Shown here piece after piece: positions 25,154-33,600 of a DNA stretch of 59,894 nt. Source of the stretch: an uncultured Bacilli bacterium (GTDB lineage Bacteria > Bacillota_I > Bacilli_A > RF39 > UBA660); assembly GCA_934131175.1 (NCBI GenBank), contig CAKOZD010000009.1:1-59894 (forward strand), read 5' to 3'. The notes beneath the pieces are model-generated. The model saw only the letters and a list, made by a program, of their open reading frames with translations. It had not been told where the DNA came from and did no database searches. The first letter of the stretch is position 1. The number at the start of each line of letters is the position of its first letter. Position numbers and translations under genes: made by a program.

Positions 25154-25756
25154 ATGAAAAAAAGATATTATATATTAATAATTCTACTACTTTTAGTAAG
25201 TCTTATGACAACACTTGTCTTAACAAATAATATTACCCAGTTTGATGATACTATATATAATTTTATATTTTCATTAAGATGTAACTTTCTAGATATAGTT
25301 TTAAAAGGAATAACTAAATTTGGAAATACTATTCCAATACTATGTATAGTAATAATTTTACTTATTAAATTTGATAAAAAAGAAAGAATCTTACTAGGAA
25401 GTAATGCAGTACTATCAGTTCTTGTAAATACAATAATAAAAAACATAGTACAAAGGCCAAGACCAGATCATTTAAGATTAATTAAACAGGGAGGCTACTC
25501 ATTCCCAAGTGGACATTCAATGATTGCAGTATGTGTTTATGGAACATTAATTTATTTAGTACATAAAAAAGTAAATAATAAAAAAATAAAAATACTTTTA
25601 GAAGTATTACTAACACTATTAATATTACTAATAGGAATAAGTAGAATATATGTAGGAGTACATTACCCAAGTGATGTATTAACAGGATACCTAATCTCAA
25701 TAATAATTTTAATAGTAAATATAAGTGCTTTAGAAAAACAAATTAGGGGGAATTAA
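25154..25756 (+). CDS. PAP2-family membrane phosphatase (undecaprenyl-diphosphatase type)
   Basis: This 200-residue integral membrane protein has about five or six helices and the three acid-phosphatase motifs: KNIVQRPRP (KxxxxxxRP), PSGHSM with the nucleophilic-site His, and SRIYVGVHYPSD. PAP2 enzymes of this size remove phosphate from undecaprenyl diphosphate or phosphatidylglycerol phosphate on the outer membrane face. That recycles the lipid carrier for peptidoglycan, which fits the wall genes elsewhere in the window. The precise substrate cannot be told. Confidence 0.88.
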   Translation: MKKRYYILIILLLLVSLMTTLVLTNNITQFDDTIYNFIFSLRCNFLDIVLKGITKFGNTIPILCIVIILLIKFDKKERILLGSNAVLSVLVNTIIKNIVQRPRPDHLRLIKQGGYSFPSGHSMIAVCVYGTLIYLVHKKVNNKKIKILLEVLLTLLILLIGISRIYVGVHYPSDVLTGYLISIIILIVNISALEKQIRGN

Positions 25757-25757
25757 A

Positions 25758-26447
25758 ATGATAAAAATGATTACTTGTAGTTTTTATAATACATTAATAG
25801 ATAAAGAAGATGCTATACCACTATCTACAATGTTACAAATAGATAGGGCAAGACAAGAAAAAATAAAATTTACAATATTAACAAATAGATCAAGTGAAGA
25901 ACTAAAATATTACAATAGAGACTATCCTTTTATTGACTATGTAGTAGCATTTAATGGAAATTATATAGTTGATTTTGAAAAAAATAAAGTATTATATAAA
26001 AAACCATTAACTATAAAAAGGATAAAAGAAGTCTTAAATAAATATCGAGATAATAATATTATTCTATACGGAGAAGATTCTACATTTACAAAGGATAACT
26101 ATCAAGATAGTAAAATATATAAAATAGAAGTAGAATTAAAAAGAAAAGATATAAAAGATTTAACTAGTGAGGATATAACATTTAAATATAATAGGAAAAC
26201 ATATCTTGAAATAACAAATACAAATGACTACGATAATTATAAAAAATTATTAAAAAAACTAAAAATAAGTAATGATGAAGTTCTACAAGTAATCGGTAAT
26301 GATAGTGAACAAGTTTTAATAAGTGACTTTTCTAATACATATTTAATAGGTAATAGTTCTAAATTGTTAAAGTCATTTAAAATAAATAAAACAAGTTCTA
26401 ATAATTTAAAAGGCTTTGAAAAAGTACTAAGAAAGAATATAAAATAA
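25758..26447 (+). CDS. Degenerate Cof-type HAD protein lacking the catalytic DxD
   Basis: This 229-residue protein aligns by eye with Cof/YidA-type HAD phosphatases over its full length. Motif I, normally DLDGTL, reads SFYNTL (residues 8-13), so both catalytic Asp residues are gone. Motif II (ILTNRSS) and the cap entry (VVAFNGNYIVD) are well kept. Motif IV, normally GDxxND, is disrupted (VIGNDSEQ). It is therefore probably a non-catalytic binding protein. AGGGGG lies before the ATG, one base after the PAP2 stop codon. That tight coupling suggests it works with the PAP2 phosphatase or pgi, but no direct evidence shows this. Confidence 0.7.
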   Translation: MIKMITCSFYNTLIDKEDAIPLSTMLQIDRARQEKIKFTILTNRSSEELKYYNRDYPFIDYVVAFNGNYIVDFEKNKVLYKKPLTIKRIKEVLNKYRDNNIILYGEDSTFTKDNYQDSKIYKIEVELKRKDIKDLTSEDITFKYNRKTYLEITNTNDYDNYKKLLKKLKISNDEVLQVIGNDSEQVLISDFSNTYLIGNSSKLLKSFKINKTSSNNLKGFEKVLRKNIK

Positions 26448-26499
26448 TAGATAATTATCAAAGAATGGGTATAAATATAAGTAAATATTAATTTTTATA

Positions 26500-26530
26500 A
26501 GTCAATGTAATTCAAGCATTGGCTTTTTAA
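26500..26530 (+). terminator. Terminator of the pgi operon
   Basis: AGTCAATG (26500-26507) and CATTGGCT (26517-26524) form an eight-pair stem with one T-G pair, followed by T. A weaker A/T hairpin lies at about 26584-26603. The rest of the gap to 26631 shows nothing recognisable. Confidence 0.7.
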
Positions 26531-26631
26531 TTTTTAGCAATATTAATATAATTTTAGTTTTAAATTTAATGAATAATCTAATTAAAAAGAGATTCATCTT
26601 TTTGTTATATAAATTTGATATATCATAATAT

Positions 26632-26666
26632 AAAAGATATAACATGACATTATTATAAAATGATTA
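26632..26666. repeat. 35-bp intergenic repeat, copy 2
   Basis: It is identical to 40-74 except at one position (T for C). It lies 20 bases upstream of the -35 of the next gene, whereas copy 1 ends 19 bases upstream of its -35. Conserved placement relative to the promoter favours an activator- or repressor-binding role. Confidence 0.75.
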
Positions 26667-26685
26667 GACGATTGCACGGTTTTAG

Positions 26686-26714
26686 TTTACTTTTAACATA
26701 AAATTTGTTATAAT
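26686..26714 (+). promoter_or_regulatory. Extended -10 promoter with GGGG leader
   Basis: TTTACT (26686-26691) lies 17 nt before TATAAT (26709-26714), which is preceded by TGT. GGGG follows the -10 after 13 nt. Confidence 0.7.
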
Positions 26715-26739
26715 ATAGCCAGTTTAAGGGGTGAGGTAT

Positions 26740-27192
26740 ATGAGTAAGAATAAGAAAAAAGATTTAATTTTAGATGAATATGAGGAAGATGATAGTACTA
26801 GTATTTATGATATTCAAAAAGATAATGATAGTTTTAATAGTGATAACTATTATTATGAGGATGAAGTAGAAGATGAAAATAGTAAATACGATTCTAGTGA
26901 CTATATTGAAGAAGTAAATTATTCAGATGAATATAATGATTATTCAAGCGATGATACAGAAGAATATGAAGAATTTGATGAAGAAGATAAAAGTGATATA
27001 ATTTCAACTATTTCATTAGTTTCTACATGGTTTATAAGATTTGGAATTGTGGTTACTGGAATACTTGTTTTATATTTTTTATTTAGTGCTAAGTTTTCTA
27101 CATTACTTATATATCTAATAAGCTTAGTTGTAGCATTCTTCTTTGGATATGCATTTATGTATTTACTAGAGAAGTTTACTGAAAACAATTAG
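26740..27192 (+). CDS. Small membrane protein with acidic cytoplasmic tail
   Basis: This 150-residue protein has an N-terminal region of about 90 residues that is extremely rich in Asp, Glu, Ser and Tyr and probably disordered. Two hydrophobic helices follow (about residues 93-115 and 121-143) with a short C-terminal tail. No domain was recognised. The ATG at 26740 is chosen because GGGGTGAGG lies at the right distance; the GTG at 26731 sits inside that site. It stands alone between terminators, downstream of the 35-bp repeat. Confidence 0.65.
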   Translation: MSKNKKKDLILDEYEEDDSTSIYDIQKDNDSFNSDNYYYEDEVEDENSKYDSSDYIEEVNYSDEYNDYSSDDTEEYEEFDEEDKSDIISTISLVSTWFIRFGIVVTGILVLYFLFSAKFSTLLIYLISLVVAFFFGYAFMYLLEKFTENN

Positions 27193-27212
27193 ATATTAAA
27201 TTTATTTATAGC

Positions 27213-27236
27213 AAGATACTTAAATGTATCTTTTTC
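27213..27236 (+). terminator. Rho-independent terminator
   Basis: AAGATAC (27213-27219) and GTATCTT (27226-27232) are followed by T-rich sequence. Confidence 0.65.
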
Positions 27237-27255
27237 TTTTTGTAATTTAGGCAAT

Positions 27256-27395
27256 AAAAAAAGACGGTTCGGTATATCCGTCTTTTTTGTTTCATAATAA
27301 GAAGCTGTCCCCCCTGAGAGGCAGCTTCCAAAAAGAATAAAAAGGGGTTGGCTAGTGTGATACTAGCGACCAATTCGCCTAATTCCGAATTGGTA
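27256..27395 (-). ncRNA. Structured small RNA on the minus strand, family not recognised
   Basis: The minus strand has a textbook promoter: TTGACA (27430-27425), a 17-nt spacer and TAGTAT (27407-27402). The predicted transcript starts near 27395 and is about 140 nt long. It contains hairpins ACCAATTC/GAATTGGT (27394-27369), GCTAGT/ACTAGC (27367-27351) and GAAGCTG/CAGCTTC (27328-27301). It ends with a GACGG/CCGTC terminator and U run (27282-27256). The loop of the third hairpin reads CCUCUCAGGGGGGA on the RNA. No SRP, 6S, tmRNA, RNase P or known riboswitch signature was found. A 75-codon frame spans the region but lacks a ribosome site and runs through all four stems. Confidence 0.65.
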
Positions 27396-27401
27396 GTTCC
27401 T

Positions 27402-27430
27402 ATACTAATCGAAAAGTCCTTATTTGTCAA
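27402..27430 (-). promoter_or_regulatory. Minus-strand promoter of the small RNA
   Basis: A consensus -35 (TTGACA on the minus strand, 27430-27425) and TAGTAT (27407-27402) are spaced by 17 nt. No gene with a ribosome site follows. Confidence 0.7.
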
Positions 27431-27550
27431 CAAAAAAAAGCAAATTTTTTAAATATTTTTTTTAGTTAAAACGTTGATTTATAAAGGTATTATTATGATA
27501 TAAATTCTATTTATATCACTATCTTTTTCCTTTAATTTTTTTTGAGAATA

Positions 27551-27559
27551 TGCTATAAT
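27551..27559 (+). promoter_or_regulatory. Extended -10 promoter of recG
   Basis: TGCTATAAT ends at 27559. It lies inside the longest possible recG frame, which rules out the upstream TTG start at 27542. Confidence 0.6.
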
Positions 27560-27580
27560 ATGCGAGAAGGAAGTGGTGGA

Positions 27581-29575
27581 ATGGCTGAGTTAAAAGATGT
27601 TAAAGGTATAGGACCTAAAGCTCTTTCTTTATTAAATAAGATAAATATTAATTCAATTGAAGATTTAGTTACTCATTATCCATTTAGATATGACATTCTA
27701 GAAAGATGTGATTTATCTAAAACTGGTGATGGTGAAAAGATTACTATAGATGGTAAAGTAGAAAGTGTTCCTATTTTAATGAGATTTAAAGCAGGTCTTA
27801 ATAAAATGAATTTTAGACTTGTTACTCAATCAGGAGTAGTAGGAGTTTCTATTTTTAATAGAGCATTTTTGAAAAGTCAATTAAGTGTTGGTACTGGTGT
27901 TACTGTAATAGGTAAACTTGATAAGAGTAAAAATGTTATTACTGCTAATGATATAAAGATTGGTATACTTACTAATAAAGTAAAGATAGAACCTGTATAT
28001 CATTGTACTAGTGGTATTACTAATAAGAATATGTCTACATATATTAATATGGCTTTACTTATGTATGGTAAAGATATAAATGATTATATACCAGAAGTTT
28101 ACAGAGATAAGTATAGTTTTGTTAATAAAAAGACTGCTTTAAATATTATTCATAATCCTAGTACAGCTGAGAAATTAAAAGAAGTGACTATAAGACTAAA
28201 ATATGAAGAATTATTTGAATTTATGTTTAAAATCAATTATTTAAAGCAAGAGAATAAAAAGAAAAATAATGGTCTAGTAAGAAAAATTGATAGAGATAAG
28301 TTAAATGAATTTATAAAGAAAATTCCTTTTAAACTTACTGATGATCAGTTAAATGCAATAGATGAGATTGTTAATGATTTAGAAGCACCTAATAGGATGA
28401 ATAGATTATTACAAGGAGATGTTGGTTCTGGAAAGACAGTAGTTGCTTTTACTGGAATGTTTGCTAATTACTTATGTGGTTATCAAAGTGCATTAATGGC
28501 TCCAACTGAGATATTAGCAACACAACATTATAATAATTTAGTAGAGTTTTTAAAAGATACAGATGTAAATATTGCTTTACTTACAGGTTCTACTCCTAAG
28601 AAAGAGAAAAATGAAATTTATGAGAATTTAAAGAATGGTACTATTAATATGATTATTGGTACTCATGCTTTAATTCAAGATGAAGTAGAGTATAACAACT
28701 TAGGTTTAGTTATTACAGATGAACAACATAGATTTGGAGTACATCAAAGAGCAAATTTACAAAATAAAGGCGTTAAGCCAGATGTATTATTTATGAGTGC
28801 TACTCCAATACCTAGAACGTATGCACTAACTATATTTGGTGATATGGACGTGTCTACTATAAAACAAAGACCTAAAGGTAGACAAAAAATAGATACATAT
28901 GTTAAAAAGAATAGTGAAATAAAAGATGTACTTGAGATGATGTTTAAAGAGTTAAAAGCAGGTCATCAAGTATATGTAATTGCTCCATTGATAGAAGAAA
29001 GTGAAAATTCAGATTTAACTAATGTAAATGATTTGAAAGATAAAATGACTATGGCATTTGGAAGTCATTATAAGATTGATATCGTACATGGTAAGATGGC
29101 AAGTGGTGCAAAAGACCTTATTATGAATCAATTTAAAAATAATGAAGTACAAATACTTATTTCTACTACTGTTGTAGAAGTTGGTGTTGATGTTCCTAAT
29201 GCTACTACTATGGCAATATTCGATGCAGACAGATTTGGTCTTTCTACACTACATCAGTTGAGAGGTAGAGTAGGAAGAGGTACTTCTAAGAGTCAATGTA
29301 TTTTAATAAGTGATAGTGATGCTGAAAGACTTAAAATAATGGAAAGAGAAGATGACGGTTTTGTTATTTCTGAAGAAGATTTTAAGTTAAGAGGTCATGG
29401 TGATTTATTTGGTACTAAGCAGTCAGGTGATATGACTTTTAAGATTGCAAACATTAAAAATGACTATAAAATTCTTTTACAAGCAAAGAAAGATTCTAAA
29501 GAATATTTACTTGATAAGGAAACAGATAATGATGAATTAAAGAAAAAACTTATAGATGCAATTACTGAAGGATAA
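27581..29575 (+). CDS. recG: ATP-dependent DNA helicase RecG
   Basis: This 664-residue helicase regresses stalled replication forks and branch-migrates Holliday junctions. It has an N-terminal helix-hairpin-helix-like start (VKGIGPKALSLL) and a wedge/OB domain (about 50-150). The SF2 core has Walker A GDVGSGKT near residue 287, a DEQH box (ITDEQHRFGVHQR) near 385, SATPIPRT, VEVGVDVPNA and the arginine finger segment QLRGRVGRG. The ATG at 27581 has GAAGGAAG eight bases upstream. The upstream -10 element excludes longer starts. It appears monocistronic. The following RNA promoter begins at its stop codon. Confidence 0.95.
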   Translation: MAELKDVKGIGPKALSLLNKININSIEDLVTHYPFRYDILERCDLSKTGDGEKITIDGKVESVPILMRFKAGLNKMNFRLVTQSGVVGVSIFNRAFLKSQLSVGTGVTVIGKLDKSKNVITANDIKIGILTNKVKIEPVYHCTSGITNKNMSTYINMALLMYGKDINDYIPEVYRDKYSFVNKKTALNIIHNPSTAEKLKEVTIRLKYEELFEFMFKINYLKQENKKKNNGLVRKIDRDKLNEFIKKIPFKLTDDQLNAIDEIVNDLEAPNRMNRLLQGDVGSGKTVVAFTGMFANYLCGYQSALMAPTEILATQHYNNLVEFLKDTDVNIALLTGSTPKKEKNEIYENLKNGTINMIIGTHALIQDEVEYNNLGLVITDEQHRFGVHQRANLQNKGVKPDVLFMSATPIPRTYALTIFGDMDVSTIKQRPKGRQKIDTYVKKNSEIKDVLEMMFKELKAGHQVYVIAPLIEESENSDLTNVNDLKDKMTMAFGSHYKIDIVHGKMASGAKDLIMNQFKNNEVQILISTTVVEVGVDVPNATTMAIFDADRFGLSTLHQLRGRVGRGTSKSQCILISDSDAERLKIMEREDDGFVISEEDFKLRGHGDLFGTKQSGDMTFKIANIKNDYKILLQAKKDSKEYLLDKETDNDELKKKLIDAITEG

Positions 29576-29604
29576 TTGACATAATTTAGAAAGTATGTTA
29601 ATAT
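29576..29604 (+). promoter_or_regulatory. Promoter directly after the recG stop codon
   Basis: TTGACA (29576-29581) starts on the base after TAA. TAATAT (29599-29604) follows after 17 nt. Confidence 0.7.
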
Positions 29605-29609
29605 AATTG

Positions 29610-29729
29610 CACTAGTGAGGGAACATAGTTTATATAGTTTATATAAATGAGCTGTTCCGGGTTATATACTTACACGAGCATTTATTAATGCACGGAGTCA
29701 CTAATTGTAGTTGATACCGTGCTTTTTTT
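29610..29729 (+). ncRNA. Structured leader RNA with intrinsic terminator (candidate riboswitch or attenuator)
   Basis: A predicted transcript of about 120 nt begins near 29610. GGAACA and TGTTCC (about 29620 and 29653) close one domain with an inner A/T helix. GCATT/AATGC forms a small hairpin just before the terminator. The terminator stem is GCACGG (29690-29695) with CCGTGC (29717-29722), followed by seven T. AGTGA near 29614 can also pair with TCACT near 29698, which would break the terminator arm. The next gene begins 42 nt after the T run without another promoter. A cis-regulatory switch is therefore the simplest reading. A T-box is excluded because its conserved GGUGGNACCGCG is absent. 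Confidence 0.6.
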
Positions 29730-29771
29730 GTCGAATAAAAAGGGTACGGAATAAATGATAGGAGGTGTAGT

Positions 29772-30215
29772 ATGGAAGAAAGATATGAACTTTATAAGAG
29801 TGAATTTACTAAATTAGGATTTGATACTAGTATTAGAGAAGCACAATATTTTTATGATATGATTGATGAAGTAAGAACTCTTGTAAACGAAGGAAAAACT
29901 TATGATGAAATACTTGAAATGATTCCAAGAATTAGCTTAGAATACTACCATTTTTATTATGAGGTTCCAAGAAGAGATTTTGAATCAGGATTATCTAAGT
30001 TTTTAGATAGTCGTGATAAATTATCTAAAAGAGAAAAACAAAAAGTAAAAAGTAATAGTAGTATCGTAGTTCCAAAGATGAGCGTAAATGACGCTATTAT
30101 ATTCTTTGCAGAAACATTTAATTATATGGATAATGAAAAGGTATTAGAAATAGGAAATGTTTCTTTAGATGAAAATAATTCTATTCAAAAAAAACTTATT
30201 GTCAGCAATAATTAG
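29772..30215 (+). CDS. Hypothetical protein downstream of the leader RNA
   Basis: This 147-residue soluble protein is mostly helical in its first 90 residues, with a basic stretch (KLSKREKQKVKS) and a more beta-like C-terminal third. It has no signal peptide, cysteines or recognised motif. AGGAGGTG gives a strong ribosome site. It lies after a terminator-bearing leader RNA and before its own terminator. Its expression therefore probably depends on read-through of the leader. Identifying it would reveal what the leader senses. Confidence 0.6.
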   Translation: MEERYELYKSEFTKLGFDTSIREAQYFYDMIDEVRTLVNEGKTYDEILEMIPRISLEYYHFYYEVPRRDFESGLSKFLDSRDKLSKREKQKVKSNSSIVVPKMSVNDAIIFFAETFNYMDNEKVLEIGNVSLDENNSIQKKLIVSNN

Positions 30216-30247
30216 TATTTGTTGATATATAAGGAAATATAAAAAAG

Positions 30248-30272
30248 AATTAGTGTAAACTAATTTTTTTTA
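30248..30272 (+). terminator. Rho-independent terminator
   Basis: AATTAGT (30248-30254), loop GTAA and ACTAATT (30259-30265) are followed by T. Confidence 0.75.
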
Positions 30273-30283
30273 TTTAAATTGAA

Positions 30284-30312
30284 TTGACTTTTTTATAAAT
30301 ATCATTTATTAT
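30284..30312 (+). promoter_or_regulatory. Promoter of a small RNA
   Basis: TTGACT (30284-30289), 17 nt, TATTAT (30307-30312). Confidence 0.7.
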
Positions 30313-30316
30313 TAAG

Positions 30317-30420
30317 ATGCGTGGTACAATATATCACGCCGATATCTCTAACGGTTTTTAATGTTAGAGTATATTCAACCGAACCCCCTGAAGGAGCCCA
30401 TGTGGCTCCGCTTTTTTTTT
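30317..30420 (+). ncRNA. Three-hairpin small RNA, family not recognised
   Basis: The predicted transcript is about 100 nt. Hairpin 1 is GCGTG (30319-30323) with CACGC (30335-30339). Hairpin 2 pairs CTCTAAC with GTTAGAG, extended by an AT helix (30341-30374). Hairpin 3 is GGAGCC/GGCTCC (30393-30409), followed by GC and nine T. An unpaired segment, CAACCGAACCCCCTGAA, separates hairpins 2 and 3 and could be an antisense seed. There is no ribosome site or start codon of note. The next gene is 250 nt away and has its own -10, so an independent small RNA is favoured over a leader. Confidence 0.65.
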
Positions 30421-30669
30421 ATTTTATACTCAATAACATTATTAATACTTTTGCCTGAGCGTCATTAATGAATTGTACATATTAATGAGAAATTGAATAT
30501 TATTAAATATAGTTGATTTTACTTAAATAATGATAGAATTAAGAATAAAAGACTTGGTTTATAGTGATACTGTTGTCAGTGTATTTTTATTTAATTTAAC
30601 CTAATAGCAAAAATAAATTAATTATATGATATAATTAAATAAAAAGAATATTTGGAATGTGGTGAGATA
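30421..30669. promoter_or_regulatory. Intergenic region with promoter of the helicase gene
   Basis: No gene is seen. TCATTAAT (30462-30469) and ATTAATGA (30481-30488) form an inverted repeat with an 11-nt spacer, a possible operator. TGATATAAT ends at 30635 and is the likely extended -10 of the helicase gene; no -35 is evident. Confidence 0.45.
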
Positions 30670-33600
30670 ATGAATCATAGTTTAAAAAATGTGTTTTCTT
30701 TTATAAAAGAAGCTTTAGAATTAAAAAACAAAAATATTTATAATTTAAAGGATTATGAAATTCATTATGACTTTGGAAAGTTTTATAGTCAGTTTAAAGA
30801 ATTAATAGAGACTCCGGATTATCATTCACTAAGTATCACTTCTACTGGTATTGTGTTCAGAATAAAATATTTAAAAGAAGATAAGAAGAAAGAAATTCCT
30901 TCTATTCCAGCTTCATTAACCGATTACATTTTTTTAAAAAATACTAATGATATTATTGCCAAAACAGATAATTTAGAAAGTGTCCTTAGAGACAATGGTC
31001 TTTTAGACATATATAATGATTATGATTCAAAAATAAAAGAAATTAATAGATATAATAGTTTAATAGATTTATATAATTCTAAGTATATGGAATTGTATGG
31101 AGTATATAAAAGAATAAATGATTATGAAGAAAAATTAGAAATAATATTTGGACAGAAATTGATGATTTGGAAAGATGGGACTGGTCACAATATAGATAGA
31201 TATGTGTTAGAAGCAAATCTTGATTTATCATTTGACTCTATTAATAATATTATTAGTTTTTCAATTAATAATGAAAAATTTAAGGGACTTGTTAGTGATT
31301 TTTTGAATTTAGATGAGTATAAAGTTAAAGATAATCTTTCTCTTAATGATTTTATTAGTGAGTTTAATAATAGCTTTTGTCATGATTTAAATTTGAATGA
31401 AGTGATATATAAGTATATTAATTATGCTTCATTTGAAAATGAAATTGTTAATAGAGAATTACACGAAAAAGAGGAACTAAAGAATAATAAAAGCTATATT
31501 TTTGATAATTGTGGAATTATTGTAAGAAATAAAAATTCTAAGTTATGGATTGAAGATTTAAATAAAATAATATCTGCCTGTGATAATACTAATTTTATTA
31601 GTCCGATGCTTAATATGTTTGAAGTGAACTTTGAAGATGAAAATCAAGTGGATTTATTGTTAAATGACTCCTCATATAAAGATACAAAAGATGATGAAGT
31701 TTTATTTCCTCTTCCATCAAATTATGAACAGTATAGAATTGTTGATAAAGTTAAAAGCAGTAATATTGTATTAGTGCAAGGTCCTCCAGGAACAGGAAAA
31801 TCACATACAATAGCTAATTTAATTTCACATTATATTTCAGAAGGAAAGAAAGTACTTGTAACAAGTGAAAAAGCTAAAGCTCTAGAAGTATTAAGAGATA
31901 AAATACCAGAACAGATTCGAAGTCTAAGTCTTTCATTATTAACTTCTAGTGGTGTTGATAAAGATTTAGAGTTTTCTATCCAAAATATTTTAAAACGTCA
32001 ATATGATGAAAGACAACAAGAAGAAAAGAAAAAGGATATTGATAAATATACTGAAAAACTTCAACTAATCTATCAAAATAAACAGGAAGTAATAAGAAAA
32101 ATAATTGAATTTATGTCAAAGGATACTGTATCCCATAGAGAAGAATTAAATGGAATTATTAATTATGAGTCAAATAATGAGTTGACTTTAATGGATTTAG
32201 CTATATGGCTAGATAATAATAAAAAATATAAATTAATTCCAATAAATGATTATGAGGCTTATACATATGACAATCCTAGAGAATTATTTGATAAGTTAGA
32301 TGATATTGCTGATGAAATCAAGACTAAGGGATATGCTATTTCAAGTGAAGTTACTATACATCCATACCTTAACAGTAATGATATAGAATTACATATAAAG
32401 GAATCACTAGGATATAGTAACTATAAAATAAAAGATGAGAAATTATTAAGTGCTGTAAAACAATCTAAAATAACAACGGATGTATTGGATAATCTAGGTA
32501 ATAATATTAATCGATTATCATCTTTATATGAATATTGTGATAAAGAGCGAGTTAAACTTAATGTTGAATACCCAGTTTTTATACGTAAGATTGATGACTT
32601 ACTAAAACTTATTAATGATAATGAAAAATTTATAATTGATACTGAAGCGAAACTATTTGATTTTTCTTTATCTTTTGATAATCAAACAAGGTTTGACAGT
32701 TACTTAAGTGCTATTAATGAAATATTATCTATATATGGTGAAAATGATAGTATAAGTATTTTTAATCCTATTAACAAAATTCATTTTAATTCGGAGTTGA
32801 AAAAATTAGATGGCATTAAGTATAATAACAATTATATAAGTAAGGATAATATTAAGAAAGAAGATTTTAATAATATTAAACTTGGTATTGAGTATTATAG
32901 CCTGATATATAAAATTAGAGAAAGAATAAAACAATTGCTAAATGTTGATTTGTTTGAAAAATTTAAAATTCAACAAAATCAATTTGGAAAGTATAAGGAT
33001 AGAATAACACCTATTCTTGATGGATTCTTAAGTTTTAAAGAAATTTCTAATAATATTGATTCAGACTTAAATGAAATAATAAATTTAAATCTTTATCCAA
33101 TTTCCTATTTAAATATTTCAGAAGAAGATTTAAGAAATATTTATGATGATTTAAAGTATTTTGTAACTGAGAATAATAGTGATAGCCGTTCTAATAGCTT
33201 ATCTAAAGAGATAAGAGATTATTATAAAGACTGCAATTTAAAATCGTTAAACAAGATGTTAGTAGCAATTGAGTCTAATCAACTAGATACTTATATTGAA
33301 GAAAAGAATAACTTGATTCACGAAATATCAGTAATTAATAAATATAATAGTTTAAAGAAGAATTATGAAACTATCTTTAGAGATAAAAAAGAATTAATCA
33401 CTAAGTATATATATGATTTTAGTTTTGAAGAAAGAACTTTTTTTAAAGATAATATTATAGAAATATTAAAATATCATTATGTAGAAAAATTCTATTTATC
33501 TTTAGATAAAGCTAGAGTTGGATTGCCTGAATTATTTGAAAAAAGAGAAAAACTTATCGAAGATGAAAAAAGAACTATTACAGATTTGGTAGCTATTAAG

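Noticed and set aside
27206..27433. A 75-codon minus-strand frame
   Set aside because: It has no ribosome site, runs through two terminator hairpins and covers the promoter of the structured RNA.
29610..29771. A T-box leader
   Set aside because: The conserved GGUGGNACCGCG antiterminator bulge is absent; GGGTACGG lies after the terminator and does not fit.
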